A DNA stretch of 52,787 nt from Ferruginibacter sp. (GCA_030655145.1 JAURWD010000177.1:1-52787); one strand, 5' to 3'; shown: positions 1 through 10,086, counted from the stretch's first letter. Program-made: numbers and translations. The notes: generated by a model not told the origin, from the sequence alone.

Positions 1-163
1 TCCGGGTATGAAAAGTCCCACCGTGGTTTCGCTGGTGGAAGAAGGCTGGAGCAGTGTGCAGAGTGTGGTGAACGAAAATGATTTTTGGGAAGTAATTGAA
101 AAACTAAAACAGTGTGAAGCTGAGGGGATCATCGTTATTCCAATTGAGAAGATGATTGTTTAA
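1..163 (+). CDS. hisG: ATP phosphoribosyltransferase, C-terminal end (partial)
   Basis: The first in-frame codon begins at base 2 and the frame runs 53 codons to a TAA at 161-163. The peptide opens with PGMKSPTVVSLVEEGW and closes with GIIVIPIEKMIV. The GMKSPTV segment and the IPIEKM tail match the C-terminal regulatory domain of long-form HisG, which catalyses the first committed step of histidine synthesis (ATP plus PRPP to phosphoribosyl-ATP) and is the usual target of histidine feedback inhibition. The rest of the gene lies outside the window. It is immediately followed by hisD in the same direction, as expected for a his operon. The stop codon overlaps an upstream candidate ATG of hisD at 163. 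Confidence 0.9.
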   Translation, partial: PGMKSPTVVSLVEEGWSSVQSVVNENDFWEVIEKLKQCEAEGIIVIPIEKMIV

Positions 164-222
164 TGCAACTCTTCGCCGGGGTAAGGGTTAACATTTATCA
201 ATCCTGTGAATCAAAATTATAC

Positions 223-1515
223 ATGGAACATTTTTTTATAAATCCTGGTCGTGCTGAATGGAAGGCGTTGCTAATGCGTCCTTCATTGGATAATCTTTCG
301 CTGGAGGCCAAAGTAAGTGGCATACTTTCAGACGTGAAGTTGAACGGCGATCTTGCAGTAAAAAAATATGCCGCTCAATTTGATGGTGTTGAATTAGGAG
401 AATTGGAAGTTAGTGCCAGCGAATTCGTGGAGGCTGAGGTGTTAGTAAGCGAAGAATTGAAGCAGTCCATCAGTGTGGCGAAAAATAACATCGAACGGTT
501 TCATAGTTCCCAGGCAGAACCTGTCAAACAGGTGGAAACCATGGAGGGCGTTGTTTGTTGGCGAAAGTCTGTTCCCGTCCAAAAGGTTGGATTATATATT
601 CCGGGAGGAACCGCACCGCTATTCTCTACGTTATTGATGCTGGGTATACCGGCCATGATCGCAGGATGTAAAGAGATCATAGTTTGTACACCGTGTGATA
701 AGCAGGGAAAGGTAAACCCGGTGATTTTATATGTTGCCCAACTCATCGGTTTGAAAACCATTTATAAGATTGGTGGTGTCCAGGCGATCGGGGCGATGGC
801 TTATGGTACCGAAACCATTCCACAGGTGTTTAAAATATTTGGGCCCGGCAACCAATACGTTACTTGCGCTAAACAATTGGTGAACAAAGAAGGGATGGCG
901 ATCGACATGCCGGCAGGTCCAAGCGAGGTTGCCGTTTACGCGGATAATTCCTGCAACCCCGCATTTGTTGCTGCCGACCTGCTTAGCCAGGCCGAACATG
1001 GTCCGGATAGCCAGGTCTTACTTGTAGCATCTTCGGTAGAAATTTTAGATCTTGTTAAGAAAGAAATTGAACATCAATTGGATCAATTGTCAAGGCGAGA
1101 TTTCGCCGCGGCGGCGCTCAGCAATAGTCGGTTCATTGTGCTGGAAGATGTGTCAGCTGCATTCGACCTCTTGAATGAATATGCGGCTGAACATTTGATC
1201 ATTGCGGCTGATACAGCGGTCGAACTATCGGACCGGGTTGTAAATGCTGGTAGTATTTTTCTTGGTCATTATTCCCCGGAAAGCGTGGGAGATTATGCCT
1301 CCGGCACAAACCATACGTTGCCGACCAATGGATATGCAACAGCATACAGTGGTGTTTCGCTGGATAGTTTTTTCAAAAAGATCACTTTTCAACAGCTAAC
1401 GCAAAAAGGATTGCAGAACATCGGCAAAGCCGTAGAAACAATGGCTGAGGCCGAAGGATTAATGGCGCATAAAAATGCAGTGTCCGTAAGATTGCAACCA
1501 CTTAGTGAAGGTTAA
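223..1515 (+). CDS. hisD: Histidinol dehydrogenase
   Basis: This gene encodes the zinc- and NAD-dependent enzyme that oxidises L-histidinol to histidine in the last two steps of the pathway. Family signatures include the LLMRPS segment near the N-terminus, [48 protein letters not shown] and the late TNHTLPTNG motif. The open frame extends back to an ATG at 163 that overlaps the hisG stop. I prefer the ATG at 223 because it gives 430 residues, the usual family length, and places LLMRP about 16 residues in, as in known HisD proteins. The extra 20 residues from 163 look unrelated to the family. The upstream ATG could still serve translational coupling. Second gene of the his operon. Confidence 0.93.
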   Translation: MEHFFINPGRAEWKALLMRPSLDNLSLEAKVSGILSDVKLNGDLAVKKYAAQFDGVELGELEVSASEFVEAEVLVSEELKQSISVAKNNIERFHSSQAEPVKQVETMEGVVCWRKSVPVQKVGLYIPGGTAPLFSTLLMLGIPAMIAGCKEIIVCTPCDKQGKVNPVILYVAQLIGLKTIYKIGGVQAIGAMAYGTETIPQVFKIFGPGNQYVTCAKQLVNKEGMAIDMPAGPSEVAVYADNSCNPAFVAADLLSQAEHGPDSQVLLVASSVEILDLVKKEIEHQLDQLSRRDFAAAALSNSRFIVLEDVSAAFDLLNEYAAEHLIIAADTAVELSDRVVNAGSIFLGHYSPESVGDYASGTNHTLPTNGYATAYSGVSLDSFFKKITFQQLTQKGLQNIGKAVETMAEAEGLMAHKNAVSVRLQPLSEG

Positions 1516-1571
1516 GTATCAAAGCATTATTTTAAAACATTGGTATTACAATATTCGTAAACATCCACACA

Positions 1572-2669
1572 ATGAGTAACAAGGATACAAACCCGCAGAC
1601 AGGCAAGCAGCCTTTCATTGGTCCGCGGGACATCATCGCCCTGGTCCGGGAAAATATTTTGAACCTCACACCTTATTCCTCGGCACGTCATGAATTTACC
1701 GGTAAAGCATCCGTGTTGCTGGATGCCAATGAAAACGCCTATGGGTCACCATTAGAAGATAATTTTAACCGGTACCCGGATCCATACCAATGGCAACTCA
1801 AATTCCAGTTGGCTAAGATCAAGGGCGTTCCTGCGGAAAATATTTTTGTTGGTAACGGTAGTGACGAGGTGATCGATCTCGCCTATCGTATTTTTTGCGA
1901 TCCCGTTAAAGACAATGTGATCATTTGTCCGCCTACTTATGGAATGTACGAGGTAAGTGCAAATATCAATAACGTTGGCATCAAAAAGGTTAACCTCACA
2001 TCGGAGTTCCAGTTGGACGTACAGGGGATCCTTGATGCTGTAGATGCGAATACCAAGTTGCTGTTTATCTGTTCGCCCAATAATCCAACCGGCAATAATA
2101 TGAACAGGGCAGATGTAGAAACGCTCTTGAATAATTTTCCGGGTGTTATCCTGATCGATGAAGCTTATATTAATTACTCGCGCCAGAAAACTTTTATCCA
2201 GGAGCTGACTGAATACCCGAATTTAATTGTAATGCAAACGCTGTCAAAAGCCTGGGGGCTGGCTGCACTGCGCCTTGGTTTATGTTTCGCTTCGCTCGAG
2301 ATCATCGATTTGTTCAACAAAGTGAAACCTCCCTACAATATCAACGAGGCTTCCCAGGAGCTCGCACTCGAGGCGTTGGCGAATACCGAACAGGTAAACA
2401 ACTGGATAAAAGAAGTAGTGACCCAAAAGACCGCACTCACAAAAGAGCTGGGTAAATTTTCTTTCGTGGAAAAAGTACACACGAGTGATGCTAATTTTTT
2501 ACTCGTAAAAGTTAAGGATGCAACCAGGCTCTATGATTTCCTGGCAAAACATGAGATCGTGGTACGCAACCGGACAAGGGATGTGTTGTGTGAAAATTGC
2601 CTGCGGATCACATTGGGTACCCCGGAAGAAAATCTTCAACTGATTAATTTATTAAAACGTTATGCTTAA
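1572..2669 (+). CDS. hisC: Histidinol-phosphate aminotransferase
   Basis: PLP-dependent class I/II aminotransferase of 365 residues that converts imidazole-acetol phosphate and glutamate to histidinol phosphate. Visible motifs are [10 protein letters not shown] near residue 50, [26 protein letters not shown] at about 167-175, LIDEAY and the Schiff-base lysine region [14 protein letters not shown] with Lys226. An N-terminal stretch of about 15 residues before IIALVRENI is slightly longer than minimal HisC proteins. The gene lies 56 bases after hisD with no visible terminator, and its last eight bases overlap the start of hisB, which suggests translational coupling. Family paralogues can act on other amino acids, but the operon context makes HisC secure. 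Confidence 0.94.
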   Translation: MSNKDTNPQTGKQPFIGPRDIIALVRENILNLTPYSSARHEFTGKASVLLDANENAYGSPLEDNFNRYPDPYQWQLKFQLAKIKGVPAENIFVGNGSDEVIDLAYRIFCDPVKDNVIICPPTYGMYEVSANINNVGIKKVNLTSEFQLDVQGILDAVDANTKLLFICSPNNPTGNNMNRADVETLLNNFPGVILIDEAYINYSRQKTFIQELTEYPNLIVMQTLSKAWGLAALRLGLCFASLEIIDLFNKVKPPYNINEASQELALEALANTEQVNNWIKEVVTQKTALTKELGKFSFVEKVHTSDANFLLVKVKDATRLYDFLAKHEIVVRNRTRDVLCENCLRITLGTPEENLQLINLLKRYA

Positions 2670-3855
2670 CTCAACTGTATCGATGATAGGTGATAAAAAA
2701 GAGGCCGGAGCCGGCTTGCAAAAAATACTTTTTATTGACCGGGATGGCGTTATCATAAAAGAAGCACCACCAACTTACCAGCTCGACTCTTTTGAAAAGC
2801 TGGAGTTTTACCCGGACATGTTTAAGTTTCTCCGGATGATCGCGACCGAACTTGATTTTAAGTTGGTAATGGTCACAAACCAGGACGGCCTGGGTACAGA
2901 AGTCTTCCCGGAAAATACCTTTCTGCCCGTACATAATTTTGTGTTGAAGAGCCTTGAAAATGAAGCGATCCATTTCGCTGAAGTATGTATTGACCGGACT
3001 TTCCCGAAAGAAAATGCTCCAACGCGGAAGCCAGGTACCGGCATGTTGACCCACTATCTTACCGGCGATTTTGATATCGGGAATTCATTTGTTATCGGTG
3101 ACCGGGTAACGGATATGCAACTGGCGAAAAATTTGGGTTGCAAAGGGTTTTGGCTCAATAACGATACCGCACTTGGGGCAACCGAGATCAACAATACGAT
3201 CGACGATCTTCGCAAAGATGTTGTGGTGGTTGAAGGCCCCGAGTGGAAGAAAATCTATGAATACTTAAAATTACCTCCGCGAAAAATATTGCACGAGCGT
3301 AATACAAACGAGACGAAAATATCAATAGAAGTAAATCTCGATGGTGAAGGAAAAGCAAACAACCAAACCGGGCTTGCTTTTTTTGATCATATGTTGGACC
3401 AGATCGCACGCCATGGAAACATTGACCTATCGGTTACCTGTAGGGGCGATCTTCACATTGATGAGCATCATACCATTGAGGACACTGGCATCGCACTCGG
3501 TGAGGCCATCGGCAAAGCGTTGGGCAACAAAAGAGGCATTGAGCGTTATGGCTTTTTGCTGGCAATGGATGACAGCCTGGCACAGGTTGCGCTTGATTTT
3601 GGCGGCCGGAACTGGATCGTGTGGGATGCAACGTTCAACCGGGAGAAAATTGGTGAGATGCCAACGGAAATGTTCTTTCATTTCTTCAAATCATTCAGTG
3701 ATGCAGCGAAATGTAATTTGAATATCAAGGCCGAAGGTGAGAACGAACACCATAAGATCGAATCGATCTTCAAAGGTTTTGCGAAGGCCATCAAAATGGC
3801 AGTGAAACGCGACATCAACAACAATGCCTTACCGAGTACGAAAGGTGTACTTTAA
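2662..3855 (+). CDS. hisB: Bifunctional histidinol-phosphatase / imidazoleglycerol-phosphate dehydratase
   Basis: Fusion of an N-terminal HAD phosphatase (about residues 20-190, with nucleophile motif FIDRDGVI, Asp26 and Asp28, and [12 protein letters not shown]) and a C-terminal IGP dehydratase (from about 212, with [23 protein letters not shown] and [14 protein letters not shown]). It carries out steps 6 and 8 of histidine synthesis. The HAD part lacks the four-ligand Cys/His zinc loop known in E. coli HisB: the matching loop reads [17 protein letters not shown] with one cysteine. At 397 residues it is longer than the E. coli protein (355), partly from a 20-residue N-terminal lead. The start overlaps hisC by eight bases; a second ATG at 2683 is also possible. 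Confidence 0.93.
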   Translation: MLNSTVSMIGDKKEAGAGLQKILFIDRDGVIIKEAPPTYQLDSFEKLEFYPDMFKFLRMIATELDFKLVMVTNQDGLGTEVFPENTFLPVHNFVLKSLENEAIHFAEVCIDRTFPKENAPTRKPGTGMLTHYLTGDFDIGNSFVIGDRVTDMQLAKNLGCKGFWLNNDTALGATEINNTIDDLRKDVVVVEGPEWKKIYEYLKLPPRKILHERNTNETKISIEVNLDGEGKANNQTGLAFFDHMLDQIARHGNIDLSVTCRGDLHIDEHHTIEDTGIALGEAIGKALGNKRGIERYGFLLAMDDSLAQVALDFGGRNWIVWDATFNREKIGEMPTEMFFHFFKSFSDAAKCNLNIKAEGENEHHKIESIFKGFAKAIKMAVKRDINNNALPSTKGVL

Positions 3856-3870
3856 ACAATCACCACCGCA

Positions 3871-4455
3871 ATGGTAGCAATCATTCAATATAATGCCGGC
3901 AATGTCCAGAGCGTCCAGTATGCACTACAGCGGCTGGGTGTGGAATCGATCGTTACTGATGACGAAGCCCTGATCCGGTCGGCGGAAAAAGTAATCTTTC
4001 CCGGGGTGGGCCACGCGGCGCCTGCAATGAAATATTTGCGTGAGCGGGAGCTTGATCAACTGATCAATTCTTTGAAACAACCGGTGTTGGGGATTTGCCT
4101 GGGGTTGCAGTTAATGTGTAACCATTCAGAAGAAGGCGACACAGTTTGCCTGGGGATTTTTAATGAACAGGTGAGGCTTTTCCACTCCACTGATTTGAAG
4201 GTGCCCCAGATTGGATGGAACAACATTTACGATTTTAGATCACCATTGTTTCATAGCCTCACGGAAAATGACTTTGTTTACTCCGTACATAGTTATTATG
4301 CATCACTCGGTAATGAAACCATCGCGAAAACAGATTATATTCTTCCTTATAGTGCAGCCCTTCAAAAGGATAATTTTTACGCGGTTCAATTTCACCCCGA
4401 AAAATCCGGCCCGGTAGGAGAAACCATTCTTAAAAACTTTATCAAGCTGTCATGA
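3871..4455 (+). CDS. hisH: Imidazole glycerol phosphate synthase, glutaminase subunit
   Basis: Class I glutamine amidotransferase of 194 residues that supplies ammonia to HisF. The catalytic triad is visible: the nucleophile in LGICLGLQLM (Cys76) and the His-Glu pair in AVQFHPEKSG (His175, Glu177). The N-terminal IIQYNAGNVQSV and the FPGVGHA segment (PGVG oxyanion region) are typical of HisH. It starts 15 bases after hisB and ends with TGA, whose bases overlap the hisA start in an ATGA junction, so hisH and hisA are probably translationally coupled. It acts as a heterodimer with HisF, encoded two genes downstream. Confidence 0.95.
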   Translation: MVAIIQYNAGNVQSVQYALQRLGVESIVTDDEALIRSAEKVIFPGVGHAAPAMKYLRERELDQLINSLKQPVLGICLGLQLMCNHSEEGDTVCLGIFNEQVRLFHSTDLKVPQIGWNNIYDFRSPLFHSLTENDFVYSVHSYYASLGNETIAKTDYILPYSAALQKDNFYAVQFHPEKSGPVGETILKNFIKLS

Positions 4456-5189
4456 CCATTATCCCCGCCATCGACATCATCAACGGAAAATGTGTTCGCC
4501 TTACCCACGGCGATTATGCGCAACAGGTAGTTTACAACGACGACCCGGTAGCCGTTGCCAAACAGTTTGAAGCTGCAGGGATCGAACGTTTACACATGGT
4601 AGATCTCGACGGTGCTAAAGCAGGTAAGATCGTTAACCTCAAAGTATTGGAGGCCGTTGCTGCAAATACCAACCTGGTAATAGATTTTGGCGGTGGAGTA
4701 AAGACCATTGCAGATGTCGGTAACATTTTCAACGCCGGAGGTGACATCGTGACCATTGGGAGTCTTGCTGTAAAACACCCGGAAATTTTGGAAGAATGGC
4801 TCATGGAGTTTGGTACTTCAAAATTTTTGATAGGCGCCGATGTGCTGGATGAAAAAATAAAGATCAGTGGATGGCTGGAAGACGGTGGCATTAAGATTTT
4901 CGAATTCATTGGAAAGATGTTAAGCCTCGGTGTCACAAATATTTTTTGTACTGATATTTCTAAAGACGGCGCTTTGCAAGGGCCATCTATAAAACTGTAC
5001 CAGCAGATCATGGCAGAACATCCCGAAGTGAGTTTGATTGCCAGCGGTGGTGTAACTACGCTTGAGGATGTATTGGCCTTACAGGAAATCGGATGCTCGG
5101 GCGCAATTATTGGCAAAGCGATTTATGAACGAAAGGTTCCTTTAAACCCGTTGAAAGCAACGGGAGAGGAATTTATTTATTTCGACTGA
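4452..5189 (+). CDS. hisA: Phosphoribosylformimino-5-aminoimidazole carboxamide ribotide isomerase
   Basis: A 245-residue (beta/alpha)8 barrel enzyme that isomerises ProFAR to PRFAR. The first-strand motif IIPAIDIINGKCVRL carries the general-base Asp8, and the second half holds the CTDISKDGALQGP motif with the second catalytic acid. The barrel phosphate-binding loops DFGGGVK and ASGGVTT are both present. The gene overlaps hisH by four bases (ATGA). It ends with a genuine TGA stop, which matters when judging the in-frame TGA seen in the protease gene at 37505-39697. HisF, a paralogous barrel, follows 45 bases later. Confidence 0.95.
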   Translation: MTIIPAIDIINGKCVRLTHGDYAQQVVYNDDPVAVAKQFEAAGIERLHMVDLDGAKAGKIVNLKVLEAVAANTNLVIDFGGGVKTIADVGNIFNAGGDIVTIGSLAVKHPEILEEWLMEFGTSKFLIGADVLDEKIKISGWLEDGGIKIFEFIGKMLSLGVTNIFCTDISKDGALQGPSIKLYQQIMAEHPEVSLIASGGVTTLEDVLALQEIGCSGAIIGKAIYERKVPLNPLKATGEEFIYFD

Positions 5190-5234
5190 TCTTTTATATC
5201 CCCCCACCACTCAGCCTTTCAATAACATTCAATC

Positions 5235-6023
5235 ATGGACAATTCAAAAATCCCAGTACAGCGTGGCTTAACCAGGCGGATCATTCCCTGTCTTGATATC
5301 CGCGATGGCAGAACGGTAAAAGGTATCAACTTCGAATCGATTCGTGATGCAGGTGACCCGGTGGAACTCGCTGTAGTTTATTCCGAACAAGGTGCCGACG
5401 AATTGGTTTTTTTAGACATCACCGCGACAGTGGAAAAAAGGAAAACGCTGGTGGCGCTGGTAAAGCGAGTGGCAGAGCAGATCAATATTCCCTTCACTGT
5501 TGGCGGTGGCATTAGTGCCGTGGAAGATGTTGCCTTGCTTTTAAAAAATGGTGCAGATAAAGTATCGGTAAATACAGCAGCTTTCAAGGATCCCGCGTTG
5601 ATAAAATTGTTGAGCAATGAATTTGGGAGCCAGTGTGTCGTCCTCGCGATCGATACAAAAAAAGAGGATGACGGTGAATGGTATGTTTACCTCAATGGTG
5701 GGCGCACAAAAACCGCCACGAAAACCCGCGATTGGGCAAAGCATGCTGTAGAACTGGGGGCAGGCGAAATCTTGCTAACATCTATGAATAATGATGGAAC
5801 CAAGAATGGATTTGCGCTTGATATAACTGCTGATCTGGCCACAAGATTTAACGTACCAGTGATCGCCTCCGGCGGCGCGGGTACCGAGGCACACTTCAAA
5901 GAAGTGTTTGAAGAAGGAAAGGCGGACGCGGCCCTGGCAGCCAGCATTTTTCATTATAAAGAAATTGAAATTCCTGCGTTGAAGAAATATCTACAACAAC
6001 AACATATTCCTGTAAGAAATTAA
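5235..6023 (+). CDS. hisF: Imidazole glycerol phosphate synthase, cyclase subunit
   Basis: A 262-residue barrel protein paralogous to HisA. It uses ammonia from HisH to convert PRFAR to imidazole glycerol phosphate and AICAR. Diagnostic motifs are [20 protein letters not shown] with Asp21, [32 protein letters not shown] with the second catalytic aspartate, and VIASGGAGT. About twelve residues precede the usual start of the family (normally [12 protein letters not shown]), so the N-terminus is slightly extended or starts at a non-ATG codon further in. It is 10 bases upstream of hisIE and clearly part of the same transcript. Confidence 0.95.
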   Translation: MDNSKIPVQRGLTRRIIPCLDIRDGRTVKGINFESIRDAGDPVELAVVYSEQGADELVFLDITATVEKRKTLVALVKRVAEQINIPFTVGGGISAVEDVALLLKNGADKVSVNTAAFKDPALIKLLSNEFGSQCVVLAIDTKKEDDGEWYVYLNGGRTKTATKTRDWAKHAVELGAGEILLTSMNNDGTKNGFALDITADLATRFNVPVIASGGAGTEAHFKEVFEEGKADAALAASIFHYKEIEIPALKKYLQQQHIPVRN

Positions 6024-6033
6024 TTTTAGGTTC

Positions 6034-6630
6034 ATGATGATCGATTATAAAAAATATGCGGATGGACTTGTTCCCGCTGTTGTGCAGGACGCAAAAACCG
6101 GTAAGGTTTTGATGCTTGGTTTTATGAATGAAGCTGCCGTTGCCCGTACCAACGAATTACAACAGGTAACATTTTTCAGCAGAACAAAAAACAGGCTTTG
6201 GACGAAAGGAGAAGAGAGTGGAAATTTTTTACAGCTGCAAAGTATGGCCGTTGATTGTGACAATGACACCCTATTGATAAAGGTTAACCCGGTTGGCCCG
6301 GTTTGTCATACCGGGGCTGATACCTGCTGGAATGAAAAAAATATAAATCCAGCTTTTATTTTCCAGGTTGAGCAGGTAATTGCCGATCGCAAGAAAAATC
6401 CTACAGACGAATCATACACCAGTTCACTTTTCAGAAAGGGCATAAATAAGATAGCGCAGAAAGTTGGCGAAGAAGCCGTGGAACTGGTGATTGAAGCAAA
6501 AGATAATGATGATGAGCTATTCAAAGATGAAGCTGCTGATCTACTTTTTCACTACATGATCCTGCTGCAGGCGAAAGGTTTTACGCTCCAGGACATCAGC
6601 GATGTGTTGGAAAAAAGACACAAGAAATAA
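6034..6630 (+). CDS. hisIE: Bifunctional phosphoribosyl-AMP cyclohydrolase / phosphoribosyl-ATP pyrophosphatase
   Basis: Fusion protein of 198 residues that performs steps 2 and 3 of histidine synthesis. The N-terminal HisI part contains VLMLGFMNEAA, FFSRTKNRLWTKGEESGN, DCDNDTLLIKV and the metal-binding CHTGADTCW. The C-terminal HisE part contains SSLFRKGINKIAQKVGEEA and the acidic metal-binding segment DEAADLLFHYMILL of the MazG-like fold. Two adjacent ATG codons (6034 and 6037) could start it. It is the last gene of the his operon: the next gene is convergent and ends one base after its stop, so no room is left for a separate terminator. Confidence 0.95.
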   Translation: MMIDYKKYADGLVPAVVQDAKTGKVLMLGFMNEAAVARTNELQQVTFFSRTKNRLWTKGEESGNFLQLQSMAVDCDNDTLLIKVNPVGPVCHTGADTCWNEKNINPAFIFQVEQVIADRKKNPTDESYTSSLFRKGINKIAQKVGEEAVELVIEAKDNDDELFKDEAADLLFHYMILLQAKGFTLQDISDVLEKRHKK

Positions 6631-6631
6631 T

Positions 6632-7252
6632 TTAATGCCGCAACAGGCGGTTCTTTTGCACCAGGTATTCTTCCTGCGTAATTGCCCCTTTTTGCATCAG
6701 GTCAAATAGTTTGTGCAGTTCATCCGCAATCAATTGTTGCGAAGGAAGACTGTTAACATTCGTAGCTGCAATGGCGCGGGCAAGCTGGTTTGCCTGGTTG
6801 GCGATTTGCATTTTTTTATACTCTTCCTGGGCATGCGTAATGGTGTCCTTCAGCAATTTTGGATGATGGATCATTTCATAGGTGGTTTCACCCATTTCTG
6901 CCGCCGTCTGGATGTCAACATTGCCATAGCCAAACAGTCTTCCCCATACGGATTGGTCGTACTCAACATTATTGATCTTATCGAGTGGACTTTCTTTTGA
7001 ATAGCGACTGAAAAATCCGGTCTCGTCTACTACACGAAGGTTCGTGACTGTCCAAAGGTTACTCCGCCAGTTGAAGTATTCATACATGGGGTACAATGCT
7101 GCAACCAGTCCAACGAGTAAACCTGTCGTTTCTAACAACCAGATCAACAGGGCCGCCGCTAACATCCATACAAAGATGGGAAGCAGCAGTTTTACCCAAT
7201 GCTGACGGGTGATCAGGAGTATCTTTTCTTCTTTCTTTAATTCCGTTCTCAT
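6632..7252 (-). CDS. Membrane protein with bacterial PH domain and C-terminal SHOCT domain
   Basis: The 206-residue product starts with a short cytosolic segment, then two close hydrophobic stretches (about residues 18-52), followed by a YdbS-type bacterial PH domain (NLWTVTNLRVVDETGFFSR, SPLDKINNVEYDQS, GYGNVDIQTA). The C-terminus (about 175-206) has the short amphipathic SHOCT pattern: IADELHKLFDLMQKGAITQEEYLVQKNRLL in outline, meaning leader, GAIT-EEY and lysine-rich end. SHOCT domains sit at protein ends and are thought to mediate oligomerisation or targeting; the specific role here is unknown. It is convergent with hisIE (one-base gap) and lies downstream of the M13 peptidase gene with 24 bases between them, so they may be co-transcribed. 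Confidence 0.75.
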   Translation of the reverse strand: MRTELKKEEKILLITRQHWVKLLLPIFVWMLAAALLIWLLETTGLLVGLVAALYPMYEYFNWRSNLWTVTNLRVVDETGFFSRYSKESPLDKINNVEYDQSVWGRLFGYGNVDIQTAAEMGETTYEMIHHPKLLKDTITHAQEEYKKMQIANQANQLARAIAATNVNSLPSQQLIADELHKLFDLMQKGAITQEEYLVQKNRLLRH

Positions 7253-7276
7253 TCAATCTTGCTTTTGTTTCGTTGC

Positions 7277-9307
7277 CTACCAGATGTTTACACGAAGACT
7301 ATCTGGCGTAAAAATTTTATCTGAAGTTGTTACTCCAAATGCTGTGTAAAATTCAGGAATATTTACGAAGGGGCCGGTTACTCGGTATTGCGCCGGTGAA
7401 TGTACATCCGTCATCAATTGATTTTTGAGCGCTTGCTGTGTTGGATAGCCCATCCAGCCAAGTGCATACCCTAAGAAGTACCGTTGTAAAGGCGTGTAGC
7501 CAGCTATCTTCTCATTCTTTTTGTATTGCTCTGTTTTTTTGAAGGCATCCAAGCCAATTAAAATACCACCAAGGTCAGCAATATTTTCACCGAGGGTAGC
7601 CTTTCCATTGATGTGCGATCCCGGGATAGGTTCGAACATGTTAAACTGTTTCACCATCACCTCTGCTCTTTTTTTAAATTCAGTTTCGTCTTCCTTTGTC
7701 CACCAGCTTTTGAGGTTTCCTTTATCATCAAACTGCCGGCCTTCATCATCAAAGCCATGGGTTATCTCATGCCCGATCGTGCTGGCGCCACCATAACCGT
7801 ACACGGTAGCATCATCAAGTTCTTCATCTTTGTAGCCCGGTACGGTAAAGATCCCTGCCGGTAAAACGATCTCGTTATTACTTGGATTGTAATAGGCATT
7901 GTAAGTTTGAGGCGTCATTTCCCAATCATCACGATCAACCGGTTTACCCAGTTTATTGATCTCGTAATTGTGCCACCACTTTGTAGCATTCACCACGTTT
8001 TGAAGATAACTGTCCTTGCCAATTTCCATCGAAGAGAAGTCCTTCCATTTATCCGGGTATCCAACTTTCTTTTTTACTGACGCCAGTTTTGCGAGGGCTT
8101 TCTGTTTCGTGGTATCCGTCATCCACGTCAATTTTTTTATTCTTTCCGCGTAGGCGTCTCTGACCGCCTCCACCATATCTATATAACGCTGTTTGGCTTT
8201 CTCATTAAAAAACTCTTTTACATATAATTGGCCAAGCACTTCTCCCATTGCATTTTCCTCAGCCCTGATCACACGTTTCCATCTTGGCTTACGTTCCTTA
8301 GCGCCAGAAAATAATTTTGAAAATTCAAAGGCTTCTTTTCCAAACCGCTCTGGTAAAACTTCCGAGAAGCGACGGGTAAGCCGGTATTGTAATAATGACT
8401 TCCAGGTTTCAAGTGGCGTGGATTTTAGTAAGCCACTTACTGTTGTATAATACTCTGGCTGACCAACGATAACAGAATCCGTTTGGCCAATACCGTTCGC
8501 CTTCATGTAATCCGCCCAATCCACATCCGGAGCGATCTTATTCAAATTACCAATTGCCATTTTGTTGTAATTCGCATAAGGATCGCGGAGATCTTCCAGT
8601 TTCCGATGAACCTTTGCCAATACAGTTTCCAGGGCTATAATATTTGTTGCCGCAGTCTGGGCGGTGGCAGTATCCGTTCCAATCAATCCGAGAGTGTTGA
8701 TAATATTTTGTTTGTAAGCTGTCCGGATATTAGCCGTTGATGAATCATCGCGGAAATAGTATTCCCGTTCCGGCAAGCCAAGACCTGTCTGCCACATCTG
8801 GAGCGCATTTAGTTCGCTGTTTTTTGCATCCTGGCTTACACCAAAATTGATCGGGCCATTCACACCCATCTGGTCAAATTCAGCGAAGGTTGATTGCAAG
8901 GATTTCAAGTCGTTTATCGCGGCGATCTTATCCAGGTAAGGTTGTAAAGGTTTAAGTCCGTCTGCCTCGATCTTTGTGGTATCCATGGCAGTTTGCCAAA
9001 AGTCGCCGATTTTTTGGGAGGCTGTTCCTTTAGCGGCCTTTTCTGCGGCCGCCTTCTCGCTCAGTTCCCGCAGGCGTGCGGTATTCTCTTCCACAACAAG
9101 ATTCCCGATACCCCAACTACTTTCTTCCCCCGGTATTGGATTGGCCTTTATCCAGCCACCATTCGCAAACATAAATATATCGTCGCCAGGCTTTACGGTT
9201 GTGTCAACATGCAAGGCCAGGACATCCCCTTTTGAAACGGGTTTATCAGGATTATTGCAGGCACCGAGCAAACAGGCCGCTGCTACGAAAAAACTTATGT
9301 GCTTCAT
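7277..9307 (-). CDS. M13 family zinc metallopeptidase (neprilysin/PepO-like), lipoprotein
   Basis: A 676-residue protein with a lipoprotein signal (hydrophobic segment ending LLGAC, predicted lipidated Cys16), so it is probably anchored in the cell envelope. The M13 catalytic site is complete: GHEITHGFDDEG with zinc ligands His513 and His517 and catalytic Glu514, plus the third ligand in LGENIADLGG (Glu574). The substrate-binding NAYYNPSNNEIVLPAGI segment is also typical. Members cleave short peptides; in Bacteroidota they are thought to act in peptide nutrition or envelope peptide turnover. Full length for the family. Transcribed leftward ahead of the PH/SHOCT gene. Confidence 0.92.
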   Translation of the reverse strand: MKHISFFVAAACLLGACNNPDKPVSKGDVLALHVDTTVKPGDDIFMFANGGWIKANPIPGEESSWGIGNLVVEENTARLRELSEKAAAEKAAKGTASQKIGDFWQTAMDTTKIEADGLKPLQPYLDKIAAINDLKSLQSTFAEFDQMGVNGPINFGVSQDAKNSELNALQMWQTGLGLPEREYYFRDDSSTANIRTAYKQNIINTLGLIGTDTATAQTAATNIIALETVLAKVHRKLEDLRDPYANYNKMAIGNLNKIAPDVDWADYMKANGIGQTDSVIVGQPEYYTTVSGLLKSTPLETWKSLLQYRLTRRFSEVLPERFGKEAFEFSKLFSGAKERKPRWKRVIRAEENAMGEVLGQLYVKEFFNEKAKQRYIDMVEAVRDAYAERIKKLTWMTDTTKQKALAKLASVKKKVGYPDKWKDFSSMEIGKDSYLQNVVNATKWWHNYEINKLGKPVDRDDWEMTPQTYNAYYNPSNNEIVLPAGIFTVPGYKDEELDDATVYGYGGASTIGHEITHGFDDEGRQFDDKGNLKSWWTKEDETEFKKRAEVMVKQFNMFEPIPGSHINGKATLGENIADLGGILIGLDAFKKTEQYKKNEKIAGYTPLQRYFLGYALGWMGYPTQQALKNQLMTDVHSPAQYRVTGPFVNIPEFYTAFGVTTSDKIFTPDSLRVNIW

Positions 9308-9471
9308 GAAATTTATTTTGATTTAAAAATAAGGAATGATTTGGTGCATCCCTGAAAATAGTGATAAAAGGATGTGCGATCGATCACCCACAAATTACTA
9401 CAAGCCCTGGCCTATTCATGTTCTCCTTGGTCAAAGGCTGCAGTTGTGCGATGCTGCATTTTCAAAACCCT

Positions 9472-9479
9472 TAATTTTG
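9472..9479 (+). promoter_or_regulatory. Candidate Bacteroidota -7 box upstream of trmH
   Basis: TAATTTTG matches TAnnTTTG exactly and ends 16 bases before the trmH ATG. No good TTTG box lies at the expected upstream spacing (the nearest TTG is at 9444-9446, about 25 bases away), so the call is weak and based on one half-site. Confidence 0.35.
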
Positions 9480-9495
9480 ACGCTCATTTTCACCT

Positions 9496-10086
9496 ATGAC
9501 CCCTGAACGAAATCATCGACTGACAACAGTACTTAACCATCGCCAGCCCGGCCTCACTGTAGTGCTGGAAAACGTATTCGATCCTCATAACATATCTGCG
9601 GTTATGCGTACCTGCGATGCGGTAGGCATCCAGGATATTTATATTTTGAATAATAAGATTCCTCCACATAAAAAATGGGGCGCAAAAAGTTCCTCGAGTG
9701 CCGCCAAATGGCTCACCATTCACCAGTTTACAGATCCTGTTGCCTGCTTCCAGGAATTAAGAAAACACTTTGCGAAAGTTTATACCACGCATCTGAGTAC
9801 CGACGCGGTTGGTTTGTATGATTTAAAACTTACGGAGCCGGTAGCGCTGGTTTTTGGAAATGAACACAGTGGCGTAAGTGATGAGATCATCGCTATGGCA
9901 GATGGTAACTTCATCATCCCCCAGGTAGGGATCATTAAATCACTCAACATTTCGGTTGCCTGTGCTGTATCCCTATATGAAGCCTTTCGGCAGAAAGTGG
10001 CCGCAGGTCAGTATGCCGAACCGCAATTACCAGCAGATCATCGGGCCACCTTAAAACAAGAATGGGGATTTCTTGCCGATGAATAG
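9496..10086 (+). CDS. trmH: SpoU/TrmH-family RNA 2'-O-methyltransferase, probable tRNA (Gm18) methyltransferase
   Basis: The 196-residue product carries the three SPOUT motifs that form the knotted SAM site: NISAVMRTCDAVGI at about residues 31-44, ALVFGNEHSGVSDEII and IPQVGIIKSLNISVACAVSL. The third motif with SLNISVA is characteristic of the TrmH branch, which methylates the ribose of G18 in tRNA. Other SpoU proteins (RlmB-like) share the fold but usually have an added N-terminal RNA-binding domain, absent here. The gene stands alone between a divergent M13 peptidase and the downstream S9 peptidase gene, with 92 bases before the latter. Confidence 0.85.
   Translation: MTPERNHRLTTVLNHRQPGLTVVLENVFDPHNISAVMRTCDAVGIQDIYILNNKIPPHKKWGAKSSSSAAKWLTIHQFTDPVACFQELRKHFAKVYTTHLSTDAVGLYDLKLTEPVALVFGNEHSGVSDEIIAMADGNFIIPQVGIIKSLNISVACAVSLYEAFRQKVAAGQYAEPQLPADHRATLKQEWGFLADE

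Noticed and set aside
163-222. Extended N-terminus of HisD from the ATG at 163
   Set aside because: The extra 20 residues do not resemble the family, and the start at 223 gives the normal length.
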